Shown here piece by piece: positions 14,025-21,531 of a DNA stretch of 35,345 nt. This DNA is from a virus: positions 1 through 35,345 of IMG/VR virus record IMGVR_UViG_3300028654_000005; one strand, 5' to 3'. Under the pieces are notes generated by a model that saw only the letters and a program-made list of their open reading frames with translations, ran no database searches and had not been told where the DNA came from. The stretch's first letter is position 1, and each line of letters begins with the position of its first letter. The translations under genes and the position numbers were made by a program.

Positions 14025-15806
14025 CTACAATTTTGAGTATGGACTCTTCTTTTTTGAATATGGATATACCCTGTGAATGTTTATCGCATACGTCATACTC
14101 TTTGTTTTAACATGTCCTCCCTTGACCGTGTATCGAAGAGTTTTGGTGACTTTTGGTTTCGCCTCAATCTCATAAACAAGCCCCTTGGTGGTCTTATTTA
14201 CGTTCCTAATGGCGTAATGGAGACCTTTTGTCTTTGCTGTAGGGGTCTGAATCACAGTATATTTCAATGTTTTCGTTTTATCCTTAGGCGCCTTGACTTT
14301 ATATATCAAGTTTTTTGTTATATTTACTCTTTCAACAACTATGTAAATAAGACCAAGTGTGATCGCGGCCGGTGTGCTTGGCACAGTATATTTCAGACTC
14401 TTTGTTTTCTTTATGCTTGGAATTACTTTGTAAATCAATCCTTTTGTCTTTGGAGTTGGCACTGTTATTATTCTGTATTCCAATCCTTTTGTGATTGGCG
14501 ACACATTTGTTTTTATCGTGTACTTTAATGATTTTGATTTTGTACCCTCTACTTCTATCTCGTACTGCAAAGATTTCGTTGTTGATTTTGGAGATTTTAC
14601 ATCGTAAATAAGTCCCTTTGTTTTTGGGGATGGTGCACTTTTTGTTTTATAAATAAGTCCTTTAGTCTTTGCACTCGGTGTCAATACAACATGATAAATA
14701 ACTCCTTTTGTTTTTGCGCTTGGAGTTATAGTGACAGTATATTTTAATGTTTTAGTCTTTGCAGATGGTGTACTTGGAACTGTATATTTTAATGATTTTG
14801 TTTTAGCGGTCGGTGCTGACTTTGTTGTATATTTTAAACTCTTTGTTTTTGCCGCAGGAGTTCCACGAACTTTGTAAATCAATCCTTTTGTTGGTGCGTA
14901 ATCTGTCTTGGTTGTGAATGTTACATCTGATCCGTAACTGGTCCCAATTGAGTTTATCGCGTACGCCCGTACGTGGTACAAAGTTCCTTTTGTAAGAGTA
15001 TCTATTGAAGTTGTAAAAGCTCCGGTCGTTCCGGATGCAGTATCTTTCGTGTCTGATGTGGTTGGGTTTGCACTTGTTGAATAAACAGTTCCTCTCTCTG
15101 TGACTGTATCTCCTCCATCTGCTGTGACGTTTCCGTTTCCAGTTGCGGTTGTTTTATCTATATCTGAAACTGCTTGAGTCGTGACTGTTGGTGCTGAAAG
15201 AAATGGATATTGTCCACTGGTGGAAACTGTAAGAACTTCTGCCGCAGTTAATTCTCCAGTACAGATAAATATTTCATCAAATTTTCCGTTATACCATTCA
15301 TTATCTGGTGGAGATGCACCGATAACCATTCCTGATGAAGAATTTATAGTAAGAGCGTAACCCCCCGTCATCGCAACAGCGTATCCATCTACATAAATAA
15401 TAGTTTTATTTGTTGCACTACTCGTAACGACAACGTGATGCCATGCTCCTGTCCCAATTCCACCAGTAGAATATGCCACATGTGATCCATCATCAATATA
15501 AACATTTCCTGCGGTTTGACCAAATCTAAATATCCATGGAGTATATCTGAAAAGTGTTGAGTGATTATTCCAGTTGTTTGCATATACCCATCCTCCTGCT
15601 GACCAGGTTGTTGTCCCTGAGTTTGCTGTATTCGCACTTCCAACAGAATTGCTACCATTGAATGAAGCACAGTATCCAACTTTTCCGCTTGCATCATGCG
15701 TGACATTTGTATTTGATATAGTTTTTCCTGCAATTATATCAACATAGTTACCTGTTGTTTCATCAAGTTTCCAATAATATTTAAATTTGTCTGTTAGGGC
15801 TGACAT
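14025..15806 (-). CDS. LamG/ConA-lectin protein with about 19 basic KTK-LxY repeats (putative virion fibre)
   Basis: This 593-residue protein has three parts. Residues 1-205 form a LamG/concanavalin-like lectin domain (KYYWKLDETTG, CASFNGSNS, WHHVVVTSS, IIYVDGY, KFDEIFI). Residues 206-300 resemble a fibronectin III-like domain (TVTTQAVSDIDKTTATGNG, LYHVRAYAINSIGTSYG). From 302 to about 585 there are about 19 units of 13-16 residues with consensus KTK-(S/G)-L-x-Y-x-(V/I)-x3-P, extremely rich in Lys, Thr and Tyr. It ends in a Lys/Tyr-rich tail. It lies among head genes, between the capsid operon and the connectors, so a head or neck fibre that binds polysaccharide is the best guess. The basic repeats may form a beta shaft or bind acidic glycan. 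Not recognised as a known family. Confidence 0.75.
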   Translation of the reverse strand: MSALTDKFKYYWKLDETTGNYVDIIAGKTISNTNVTHDASGKVGYCASFNGSNSVGSANTANSGTTTWSAGGWVYANNWNNHSTLFRYTPWIFRFGQTAGNVYIDDGSHVAYSTGGIGTGAWHHVVVTSSATNKTIIYVDGYAVAMTGGYALTINSSSGMVIGASPPDNEWYNGKFDEIFICTGELTAAEVLTVSTSGQYPFLSAPTVTTQAVSDIDKTTATGNGNVTADGGDTVTERGTVYSTSANPTTSDTKDTASGTTGAFTTSIDTLTKGTLYHVRAYAINSIGTSYGSDVTFTTKTDYAPTKGLIYKVRGTPAAKTKSLKYTTKSAPTAKTKSLKYTVPSTPSAKTKTLKYTVTITPSAKTKGVIYHVVLTPSAKTKGLIYKTKSAPSPKTKGLIYDVKSPKSTTKSLQYEIEVEGTKSKSLKYTIKTNVSPITKGLEYRIITVPTPKTKGLIYKVIPSIKKTKSLKYTVPSTPAAITLGLIYIVVERVNITKNLIYKVKAPKDKTKTLKYTVIQTPTAKTKGLHYAIRNVNKTTKGLVYEIEAKPKVTKTLRYTVKGGHVKTKSMTYAINIHRVYPYSKKKSPYSKL

Positions 15807-15807
15807 T

Positions 15808-15924
15808 TTATTTTAGTGCAATTATTACAAACAAAATTGTCCACACAATTATAACTGGTATTGCAATGATAATTTCCAAGTGCCAGTATGGTGAGAAGTT
15901 TATTTTTTCTAAAAGTTTTTTCAT
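15808..15924 (-). CDS. 38-residue membrane peptide between head genes
   Basis: This short frame starts MKKLLEKINFSPYWHLEIII, with one hydrophobic helix of about 20 residues (17-37). Its ATG overlaps the stop of the 145-residue gene as ATGA, and it stops one base before the start of the lectin gene. Function unknown. The coupled overlap supports it, but a spurious short frame cannot be ruled out. A DnaA-box-like TTGTCCACA lies inside it (15837-15845). Confidence 0.5.
   Translation of the reverse strand: MKKLLEKINFSPYWHLEIIIAIPVIIVWTILFVIIALK
15837..15845 (+). promoter_or_regulatory. DnaA-box-like 9-mer TTGTCCACA inside a short frame
   Basis: A fourth TTGTCCACA/TTATCCACA-type site, inside the 38-residue membrane peptide frame. 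It is not accompanied by a -10 box or by the leader element, so it may be chance. Confidence 0.25.
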
Positions 15925-16358
15925 ATATTGAAATGTGTAAAATCTATGTTGTCCTCGTTACTTAGTATAATTCTATCATCCGGCAGAACATATGTGTAGT
16001 GATGAATGTCTCCGATTTTATAACCAATGACATAAATTCTTTTTGTTTCCTGGATATCTTCCCAATCTGCGTGATGAAAATTTATATACTTGTGAATCAA
16101 TTTCATTCCTATTTGAAATGGCATATCGATTCTTTTTGTCATGTCATCAAACTTATAAAGTGTAAACATCTTTACTTCTTCCTGGTTGATTTCTCCTATT
16201 CTGTGGAATATTCCATCGTCTCCGAACTGATGCAACTCTGTGTCATTTTTATAAACTACTCCCCATACCCATCTCTCCGGTAGTGCCTCAATTTCTTGTA
16301 TTGAAAATCCTGCTGTGCATTCTTTATTCTCTATTTGTTTTTTGTATATATATTTCAT
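15921..16358 (-). CDS. hypothetical protein in the head region, 145 residues
   Basis: Not recognised. A soluble, mixed alpha/beta protein with many aromatics and His (RWVWGVVYKND, FHHADWEDIQ, IGDIHHYTYVLPDD). The start context is AAAAAATCATG, just below the terminator at 16372-16409. It sits between a probable head surface protein and the lectin fibre, so a structural or assembly role is possible. Confidence 0.6.
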   Translation of the reverse strand: MKYIYKKQIENKECTAGFSIQEIEALPERWVWGVVYKNDTELHQFGDDGIFHRIGEINQEEVKMFTLYKFDDMTKRIDMPFQIGMKLIHKYINFHHADWEDIQETKRIYVIGYKIGDIHHYTYVLPDDRIILSNEDNIDFTHFNI

Positions 16359-16371
16359 GATTTTTTTTTAA

Positions 16372-16409
16372 ATAAAAACCCCGGGCTCATGCGCGGGGTC
16401 TTTATTTTT
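16372..16409 (-). terminator. terminator after the capsid genes (possibly bidirectional)
   Basis: On the minus strand ACCCCG (16399-16394) and CGGGGT (16383-16378) form a 6-bp stem around a 10-base loop, followed by TTTTATTT. The other side is A-rich, so it could act in both directions. It should lower expression of the connector and tail genes relative to capsid genes, since no clear promoter follows it. Confidence 0.75.
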
Positions 16410-16462
16410 ACGCATTGAGTTGCTTGTATGAACGCTCATTGAGTTGAGCTTTTTCTTTTCGA

Positions 16463-16969
16463 TTACGCTGTCTCGTCGTACTGGTAGTTCATCGTTGATG
16501 TTGAACCTGCGACATCGGATGCGTTTGTTTGGATCTGATGTACCAAGTAGTCTGATGACCCTGCGGCGGTCAAACTTCCTGTCAATGATCCTCCTATTCC
16601 GAGGTTGGTTGCTGGCAAAGATGATGGCATTGTGTTTATTGCAACACTTGATGTCGTTGCAACTGGAGCCACGTATGATGGTGCTCCTGCATATGCTGAT
16701 GTCTTTACGTTGGCCAAGTGGACTGCGGCACCTCCGAGTGCTCCTGTTCTCCATATCTTTATGGCATCAATTTTTGATGAGGTTCCCATACTTGTCACTT
16801 CGAGTTGTTGATACTTCTCATAAGTGTTGTTTCCGGGCGTAACTGGATATGCTACTGGGTCAAGATTGACTGCATCTGTCGAACCCATGTTTGAGTTCGT
16901 GATGTTTGAGTTCAATGTACCTGATCCTGCACCATTTCTTTCGTTTATTTGAATTGTTGCGGCGCTCAT
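16463..16969 (-). CDS. probable head decoration / minor structural protein
   Basis: A 168-residue protein rich in Ala, Ser, Thr, Asn and Gly, with a beta-strand pattern (QQLEVTSMGTSSKIDAIKIW, VHLANVKTSAYAGAPSYVAP). It starts MSAATIQINERNGAGSGTLN. It lies directly after the major capsid gene and just before a terminator, a position often held by decoration or cement proteins. The composition and place suggest a virion surface protein; no family is recognised. A strong hairpin and a GAGTCGAATTTA leader element lie upstream of its start. Confidence 0.6.
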   Translation of the reverse strand: MSAATIQINERNGAGSGTLNSNITNSNMGSTDAVNLDPVAYPVTPGNNTYEKYQQLEVTSMGTSSKIDAIKIWRTGALGGAAVHLANVKTSAYAGAPSYVAPVATTSSVAINTMPSSLPATNLGIGGSLTGSLTAAGSSDYLVHQIQTNASDVAGSTSTMNYQYDETA

Positions 16970-17021
16970 AGTTATTAAAGATTAGTTTTGTTTTTAAATT
17001 CGACTCGTAAGGGTCTGAATT

Positions 17022-17044
17022 GTGAGCCGGGTTTACCGGCCCAC
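17022..17044 (-). promoter_or_regulatory. 9-bp RNA hairpin between capsid and decoration genes
   Basis: On the minus strand GTGGGCCGG-TAAAC-CCGGCTCAC pairs over nine positions with one G-U. No U-run follows directly, so it is not a standard terminator. It may protect the capsid mRNA 3' end or act as a processing site. Confidence 0.55.
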
Positions 17045-17065
17045 TGTCAGGCCCCTACAATTAGG

Positions 17066-18364
17066 TTAGCTTTGTGTTGCTTGTGCCTCCAAAACGGTCA
17101 TTGCTTTTGGAAGTGCTACAACGTATCCGACTCTCTCGACGATTCTCAATGCTACCATGTCTTGCTCTGCAAGATTGATAACTGTTGAACCATCATCATC
17201 TGTGACTGTAGCTTGGTCGAGTAATTTTACTCTCAACTGTTGCTTGTCTCCGAATACTGCACCTTGCTTTAGGTTACCGAACAATACGTACTGATCTCCT
17301 GTTCCTACGCTTGAAAGTTCTGGGAATGCATCTGATGTTTCAACTGGGTAGTTCCAAATTGTTGCTGGAAGTACTCCGCTTGGTTGTTGATAGATGTATT
17401 GTCCTTGCTTATCTTTCAATTTTCTGATTACAGAAAGGATTGATCTGTGCATATAGAACTTTGCTCCGTTTAATGAACCTGTTGGGGTTGCATCAATCAT
17501 GTCTAACAAATCATCAGCTGTGATCTGAGTAGCATCTCCGGATGCTTGTGTAACTTTGTTGACACTTGAATTGTTCAATATACCTGTCCATGGTGAACCT
17601 GTACCTGCGAAGAATTGGATATCTTCTTCCTTTGCTACTGCCTCTGCAAAAAGTTGACCTAACAATGCGACAATGTCGATTGCTGAATCTTCCAATATTT
17701 CTTCTGTCATTGGAACGATTGCGGCCAATTTCTTAAGAGTCTGTGTGACTATTCCGAATGTTGGTGTTGTACCTTGCTTTTTCTCGCCCTCTCCTGTCCA
17801 TTTTACTGATACAGAAGTTCCAAGTGTTGGAATAATTCTTGAGTTACCTGCTCCTGAAAATGGCAAGTACATCATGTCTCTTCGTGCGAGACCGAATTGT
17901 GTTTGTGCAATTCTCAATACTTCGTTTCTAAGTTCTACTGGAATTGTCAAACCTCCCTTTGAATCATCCAAAGATGAATCTGTGATGGCTTTGGTTTTTT
18001 CCATTGCCTTAAGTGATGCGACATCTCCTGAAAGTAATGCTTTCATAAATGCTCTTGTTTCTGCACCCTTAACTTCTTTCTTATCAGCAATTTTTGTATC
18101 AATTGCTTTTGCTCTTGCATCTTCTACTCCTTTCATGAACTTGCTTACAATTTCTGCTGATGCTTTTTCAGTCATAGCGGCAATTGCGGCACCTGCCTCC
18201 TTTGACAAAAGAGTTTTTAACGCATCTACATCCATTTCTTTTTCTTCAAGAACAGATGCAAATTTTGTTTTCTCTTCAGCAGATAGTTCGATTGTCTTTA
18301 AAAAGGCAATCTCTCCGACTGTCAATTCTGCTACTTCTTTTCCTACAATGTTTTCTTTTTTCAT
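17066..18364 (-). CDS. HK97-type major capsid protein with N-terminal delta (scaffold) domain
   Basis: A 432-residue HK97-fold capsid protein. The first 115 or so residues are charged and helical (SAEEKTKFASVLEEKEMDVD and so on), as in the delta/scaffold domains cut off by the prohead protease. The capsid core follows with KGGLTIPVELRNEVLRIA, RDMMYLPFSGAG, TVPMT-like IVPMTEEILEDSAIDIVALL, EEDIQFFAGTGSPWTGIL, and ending NLAEQDMVALRIVERVGYVVALPKAM. It lies 21 bases after the protease gene. The mature form should begin in the region of residues 105-130. Confidence 0.95.
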   Translation of the reverse strand: MKKENIVGKEVAELTVGEIAFLKTIELSAEEKTKFASVLEEKEMDVDALKTLLSKEAGAAIAAMTEKASAEIVSKFMKGVEDARAKAIDTKIADKKEVKGAETRAFMKALLSGDVASLKAMEKTKAITDSSLDDSKGGLTIPVELRNEVLRIAQTQFGLARRDMMYLPFSGAGNSRIIPTLGTSVSVKWTGEGEKKQGTTPTFGIVTQTLKKLAAIVPMTEEILEDSAIDIVALLGQLFAEAVAKEEDIQFFAGTGSPWTGILNNSSVNKVTQASGDATQITADDLLDMIDATPTGSLNGAKFYMHRSILSVIRKLKDKQGQYIYQQPSGVLPATIWNYPVETSDAFPELSSVGTGDQYVLFGNLKQGAVFGDKQQLRVKLLDQATVTDDDGSTVINLAEQDMVALRIVERVGYVVALPKAMTVLEAQATQS

Positions 18365-18385
18365 AGTAAATTAGTGATTAAATTA

Positions 18386-19120
18386 TTAAATTGATTTCTT
18401 CACTCCGAGCAGTTCCCTTATGGCACTGTTCAAAAGTTTTACTGAGACTTTCTTTTGTCCGCCCGTTTTTGCGGGGTGTTCGACCTGTGAACCAACTTTG
18501 TTATCGGTTTCCGTGTTGACTTTCAAGACCTCAGTTAGTGTCTTTATCGCCACACGTATGGTTTCTATATTTGATTTCGACAACGTCTCTATCGCCTCCG
18601 TCCCGGTGTCGATTGCTTTTTCCTCTAAAGCTTTTACATCTATTCCTTTATTTTTTGCAAGTGCTAATTGATTGGCCGGTATTGGTACTACTGAAACTTC
18701 AAGTAATTCGTTTTCTACTAAATATGTAACGTTGGTATCCTGGTCTATCTGATATTTGTTATTCATAAACCCTGCAGAGAACGCACTCAAGAATCCTCCC
18801 TTGATAAGTGCGAATGCAGTGGCCGCAAATTCGTATTCGTCAACTGCAAATTGCATCTTCCCGGATAGTTCGTTGTTTCCATCTACTCCGATTGCAAGCA
18901 TCTTTGCTATTGGGAATGTATCGTGTTGATGAGCCCACATAACGACTGGGTTTTTTAAATAGTTTGCAAGGATCCATCCATTTTGCACGACTACTTCTCC
19001 GTGTCTATCTTCATTCTGTGCAGAAAATACTCCCTCCACAATATGATTGACTTCATCGACAGATTTTATTCTGAATGCGAAGTTTTGTTTTTGATTAAGT
19101 GATGTAAGTAATGTTTTCAT
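18386..19120 (-). CDS. HK97-like prohead protease (U35 family)
   Basis: A 244-residue protein. The core starts with AFRIKSVDEVNHIVEGVFSA and contains NPVVMWAHQHD (58-67), which holds the catalytic His (H64 or H66), and GGFLSAFSAGF (108-118) with the catalytic Ser (S112 or S115). LLEVSVVPIPANQLAL follows, which is typical of the family. It should cleave the capsid delta domain during prohead maturation. The C-terminal 70 residues are charged and probably removed. The gene lies between portal and major capsid protein, as usual. Confidence 0.93.
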   Translation of the reverse strand: MKTLLTSLNQKQNFAFRIKSVDEVNHIVEGVFSAQNEDRHGEVVVQNGWILANYLKNPVVMWAHQHDTFPIAKMLAIGVDGNNELSGKMQFAVDEYEFAATAFALIKGGFLSAFSAGFMNNKYQIDQDTNVTYLVENELLEVSVVPIPANQLALAKNKGIDVKALEEKAIDTGTEAIETLSKSNIETIRVAIKTLTEVLKVNTETDNKVGSQVEHPAKTGGQKKVSVKLLNSAIRELLGVKKSI

Positions 19121-19158
19121 AATATTAGTGTATCATTAAAATTTTTTGTCAACAAGAT

Positions 19159-21339
19159 TTATTCGAGGAATGCTGGACCTATCACACATCTGCAGTTTGG
19201 TTCTTGCGGATATTTTAATCCGTTTGAGAATGTGCCCTCGAGCCCCACTATCTCTCCGCCGACTCCTATCACATCTGCATGTTCATCTCTTACTCTTGAG
19301 TCTCCGGCGTTGATCCATTCCTTTCCTGTGGCAACTGTTGACTGTTTGAATCCCTCTAATAACCCCTCGTTGTTTGCGGCCGTCGCCTCGGTACGCGCAA
19401 CAAGTTCGCTCCTATACGTTGGGAATGTGTCATACATCTCGCTGACTCTTTTTGTAAGGTCTGCGATTCCCTCCGCATTTGAAATACCCTCTGAAAGAGT
19501 TGATCCCAATTTTTCGAGTGTCGTACTATTTACCGACTCTGCAAAAAACTCGGCTCTCTTTTCTACTAACTTTTGAATCCTTGCTTGTGTCTCATCGAAA
19601 GTCTCTGCTGGTGCAATCATTGAAAGTGCATCTTTTGCTGATGCCTTAATAAACTCATCGATGAATGGAGTTATAAACTTTATCGCAACTTTTCCCTCAC
19701 TTGCTTTGTTGAATATTTCCGTGACTGTTACTGTGACGTCTTTTATTTTCATTCCTCCGATATCTTTTTGTTTTTCTAATTTTGCAAGGACTCTTTCTGA
19801 TTGTTGTTTGAAAAATTCATCTGTCGCATCTTTTAATTTTACTGATTTGACATCAATTTTTTTATTGATGTAATTTGCGTATGCTGTTTTTGAACCCTCG
19901 GTCAAGAACATAGGTGTACCCTTTTTTTCTTTCTTTGATTTTTTATTTTTCTTCTGAGATAACTTTGCTTTTATAATTTTCTCTGCCTCTTCGTATATCT
20001 CGAGTTTCTTTTTGAATATTCCACGGCCTTTGAAATTGTAAAGTTTTGGTGCCTCGTTTTTCTTTGCCTCACTTATAAGTTTTTCATTCTTTTTACTGTC
20101 AGCAATTATTTCTTCCATAGTAAATCCTTTTGTACCATTCTGTGGAAGTCCTCCAACTGCTGTAAGTGCGATTGACATATAAATACTCCATCCACCGTTT
20201 ATTGGCGGTCGTCCCTCCATCTGTCTTGCTTCATTTATTAAAAGATAATTATTTTGCAAACCACTTTCGTATTCTTTTATTTCCATGTCTCTATTCTCCG
20301 GGGTTGGATCTTCGAAGTCCAACACAAACTCTTCGCCGAAATCCTCGTATGTCATCTCTTCATTGATCTTGTCTACAATTCTTTTTATTTCAGGTTGAAT
20401 GGTCTCAGATAGGAAAATAAACATAGCAGTTTCGCTATTCGCTCTATTTACGTCGTCTACGATTGCCAACAAGGGCTTTGGAACTTGAAAGGCGACCAGT
20501 ATGTCGTCTCTTGTGAATCTCATCGATTCGATGTAGTCCATCTCCTTTTGGGATATTGAAATAAGTTGATATTCAAGTCCTCCGTCAAGTACTGCAACTT
20601 TTGAACTGTTACCAACTCCTTTGTGTCTTTTATTAAATCCATCTCTGATATCTAATTTCTGTTCTGCAGTCAATTCGCTACCTGAGTTTTTTATTACTGC
20701 ATCCGGTCTTGCACTATTCAAAAAGAAATCTCTTTGAAATGATGTTGCAAAATCTTCCGTCTGTACTCTTTTTGATGCAGGGTGTAATGGTCCCATTCCT
20801 GTATATGCAGAAAGTGGATCAGGATATTTAAAATGTATTATATCTTCCGGCATAAAGTTTGCAGTACTACCATCTGATTTTGAAAATATATATCCCTTTA
20901 TAAATTCTTTTGCATCAGCGACGATCGTCATCAAGTCTGGTCTTAGGTTCCAAAGTTCTACAACTTGTCCGTTATCATTTCTAACCTTATACCAAAATGC
21001 ATCGCCAGTACATTTTAAATTTATGATTGTCGTTTCAAAAAACTCCGCCTTTGTTTGGAACGGATTTGGTTTGTATAGTAAGTCAAGGAGTGGGTGATTT
21101 ATTATTTCCACAGTTTCTCCTTTTGAGTTTGCAACTTTATACATTTCTAAATCTATCGATGCGGTCTTTGTTGCGATTTTATTTATACACGCAAAAACAT
21201 ACAAAGATTTTCTGTATGTTTCAAGCATTCCTGTCTTTGATAGTTCGGGCGAAATCAATCTTGATAAAATATCCAATCCCCCTGACACTGTAGAGGAACC
21301 ATAATCTTTTTTCTTAAAAATATTTGATAGTATTCCCAT
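19159..21339 (-). CDS. portal protein fused to a MuF-type head morphogenesis domain
   Basis: This single 726-residue frame starts MGILSNIFKKKDYGSS. The first ~420 residues are an HK97-family portal (YVFACINKIATKTASIDLEM, FKYPDPLSAYTGMGPLHPA, FNKRHKGVGNSSKVAVLDGG, VPKPLLAIVDDVNRANSETA, DFEDPTPENRDMEIKEYESG). A Lys-rich linker (about 440-480) follows. The C-terminal ~180 residues match MuF/SPP1 gp7 proteins (YRSELVARTEATAANNEGLL, KEWINAGDSRVRDEHADVIG, EPNCRCVIGP). Portal and MuF are usually two genes. The fusion puts one MuF domain on each of the portal subunits. The transcript is probably leaderless. Confidence 0.92.
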   Translation of the reverse strand: MGILSNIFKKKDYGSSTVSGGLDILSRLISPELSKTGMLETYRKSLYVFACINKIATKTASIDLEMYKVANSKGETVEIINHPLLDLLYKPNPFQTKAEFFETTIINLKCTGDAFWYKVRNDNGQVVELWNLRPDLMTIVADAKEFIKGYIFSKSDGSTANFMPEDIIHFKYPDPLSAYTGMGPLHPASKRVQTEDFATSFQRDFFLNSARPDAVIKNSGSELTAEQKLDIRDGFNKRHKGVGNSSKVAVLDGGLEYQLISISQKEMDYIESMRFTRDDILVAFQVPKPLLAIVDDVNRANSETAMFIFLSETIQPEIKRIVDKINEEMTYEDFGEEFVLDFEDPTPENRDMEIKEYESGLQNNYLLINEARQMEGRPPINGGWSIYMSIALTAVGGLPQNGTKGFTMEEIIADSKKNEKLISEAKKNEAPKLYNFKGRGIFKKKLEIYEEAEKIIKAKLSQKKNKKSKKEKKGTPMFLTEGSKTAYANYINKKIDVKSVKLKDATDEFFKQQSERVLAKLEKQKDIGGMKIKDVTVTVTEIFNKASEGKVAIKFITPFIDEFIKASAKDALSMIAPAETFDETQARIQKLVEKRAEFFAESVNSTTLEKLGSTLSEGISNAEGIADLTKRVSEMYDTFPTYRSELVARTEATAANNEGLLEGFKQSTVATGKEWINAGDSRVRDEHADVIGVGGEIVGLEGTFSNGLKYPQEPNCRCVIGPAFLE

Positions 21340-21347
21340 TTGAGTTT

Positions 21348-21376
21348 ATTATAGCACCGTAATAAATTGTCAACAA
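21348..21376 (-). promoter_or_regulatory. late promoter with extended -10, giving a near-leaderless portal mRNA
   Basis: On the minus strand the -10 is TATAAT (21353-21348) preceded by TGC, a perfect extended -10. A weak -35 (TTGTTG, 21376-21371) lies 17 bases upstream; a TTGACA also lies 14 bases upstream. Only eight bases separate the -10 from the portal ATG at 21339, so the transcript should begin at or within two bases of the start codon. Confidence 0.75.
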
Positions 21377-21401
21377 GTTAACAGGTGCTGTTGATAACTT
21401 G
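21374..21401. promoter_or_regulatory. palindromic operator candidate over the late promoter -35
   Basis: CAAGTTA (21374-21380) and TAACTTG (21395-21401) are perfect inverted arms. Within them ACAG-GTG-CTGT forms a second, inner palindrome. The outer left arm overlaps the -35 of the portal promoter. A dimeric regulator bound here would control late transcription. The regulator is not identified. Confidence 0.5.
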
Positions 21402-21500
21402 CATTGACTATTTACTAACATCATACATCATTATCTTGTTGCCGAACAGCATCCCCGTTAGTTTTTCTGGGTTACGTAAAACACAATTGTAAAAGTTCAG

Positions 21501-21531
21501 AAAAAAACCACCTTGAGCAAGTGGTTTTTTT
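21501..21531 (-). terminator. terminator after terminase large subunit
   Basis: On the minus strand ACCACTT-GCTCA-AGGTGGT (7-bp stem with one G-U) is followed by TTTTTT, directly after the TAG of the terminase gene. The other side of the hairpin is also A/T-rich. It separates early/middle transcripts from the late operon. Confidence 0.85.

Noticed and set aside
16990-17065. Possible second degenerate tRNA after the capsid gene (CTCACAA loop and TCGAAT)
   Set aside because: The putative anticodon stem and T-stem have several mismatches and there is no acceptor pairing; the hairpin is better explained as a simple stem-loop.
19124-19152. TTGACA-N17-ACTAAT on the minus strand before the prohead protease gene
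   Set aside because: The -10 is weak and lies only 3 bases before the ATG, so the transcript would begin inside the gene; probably chance in A/T-rich spacer.
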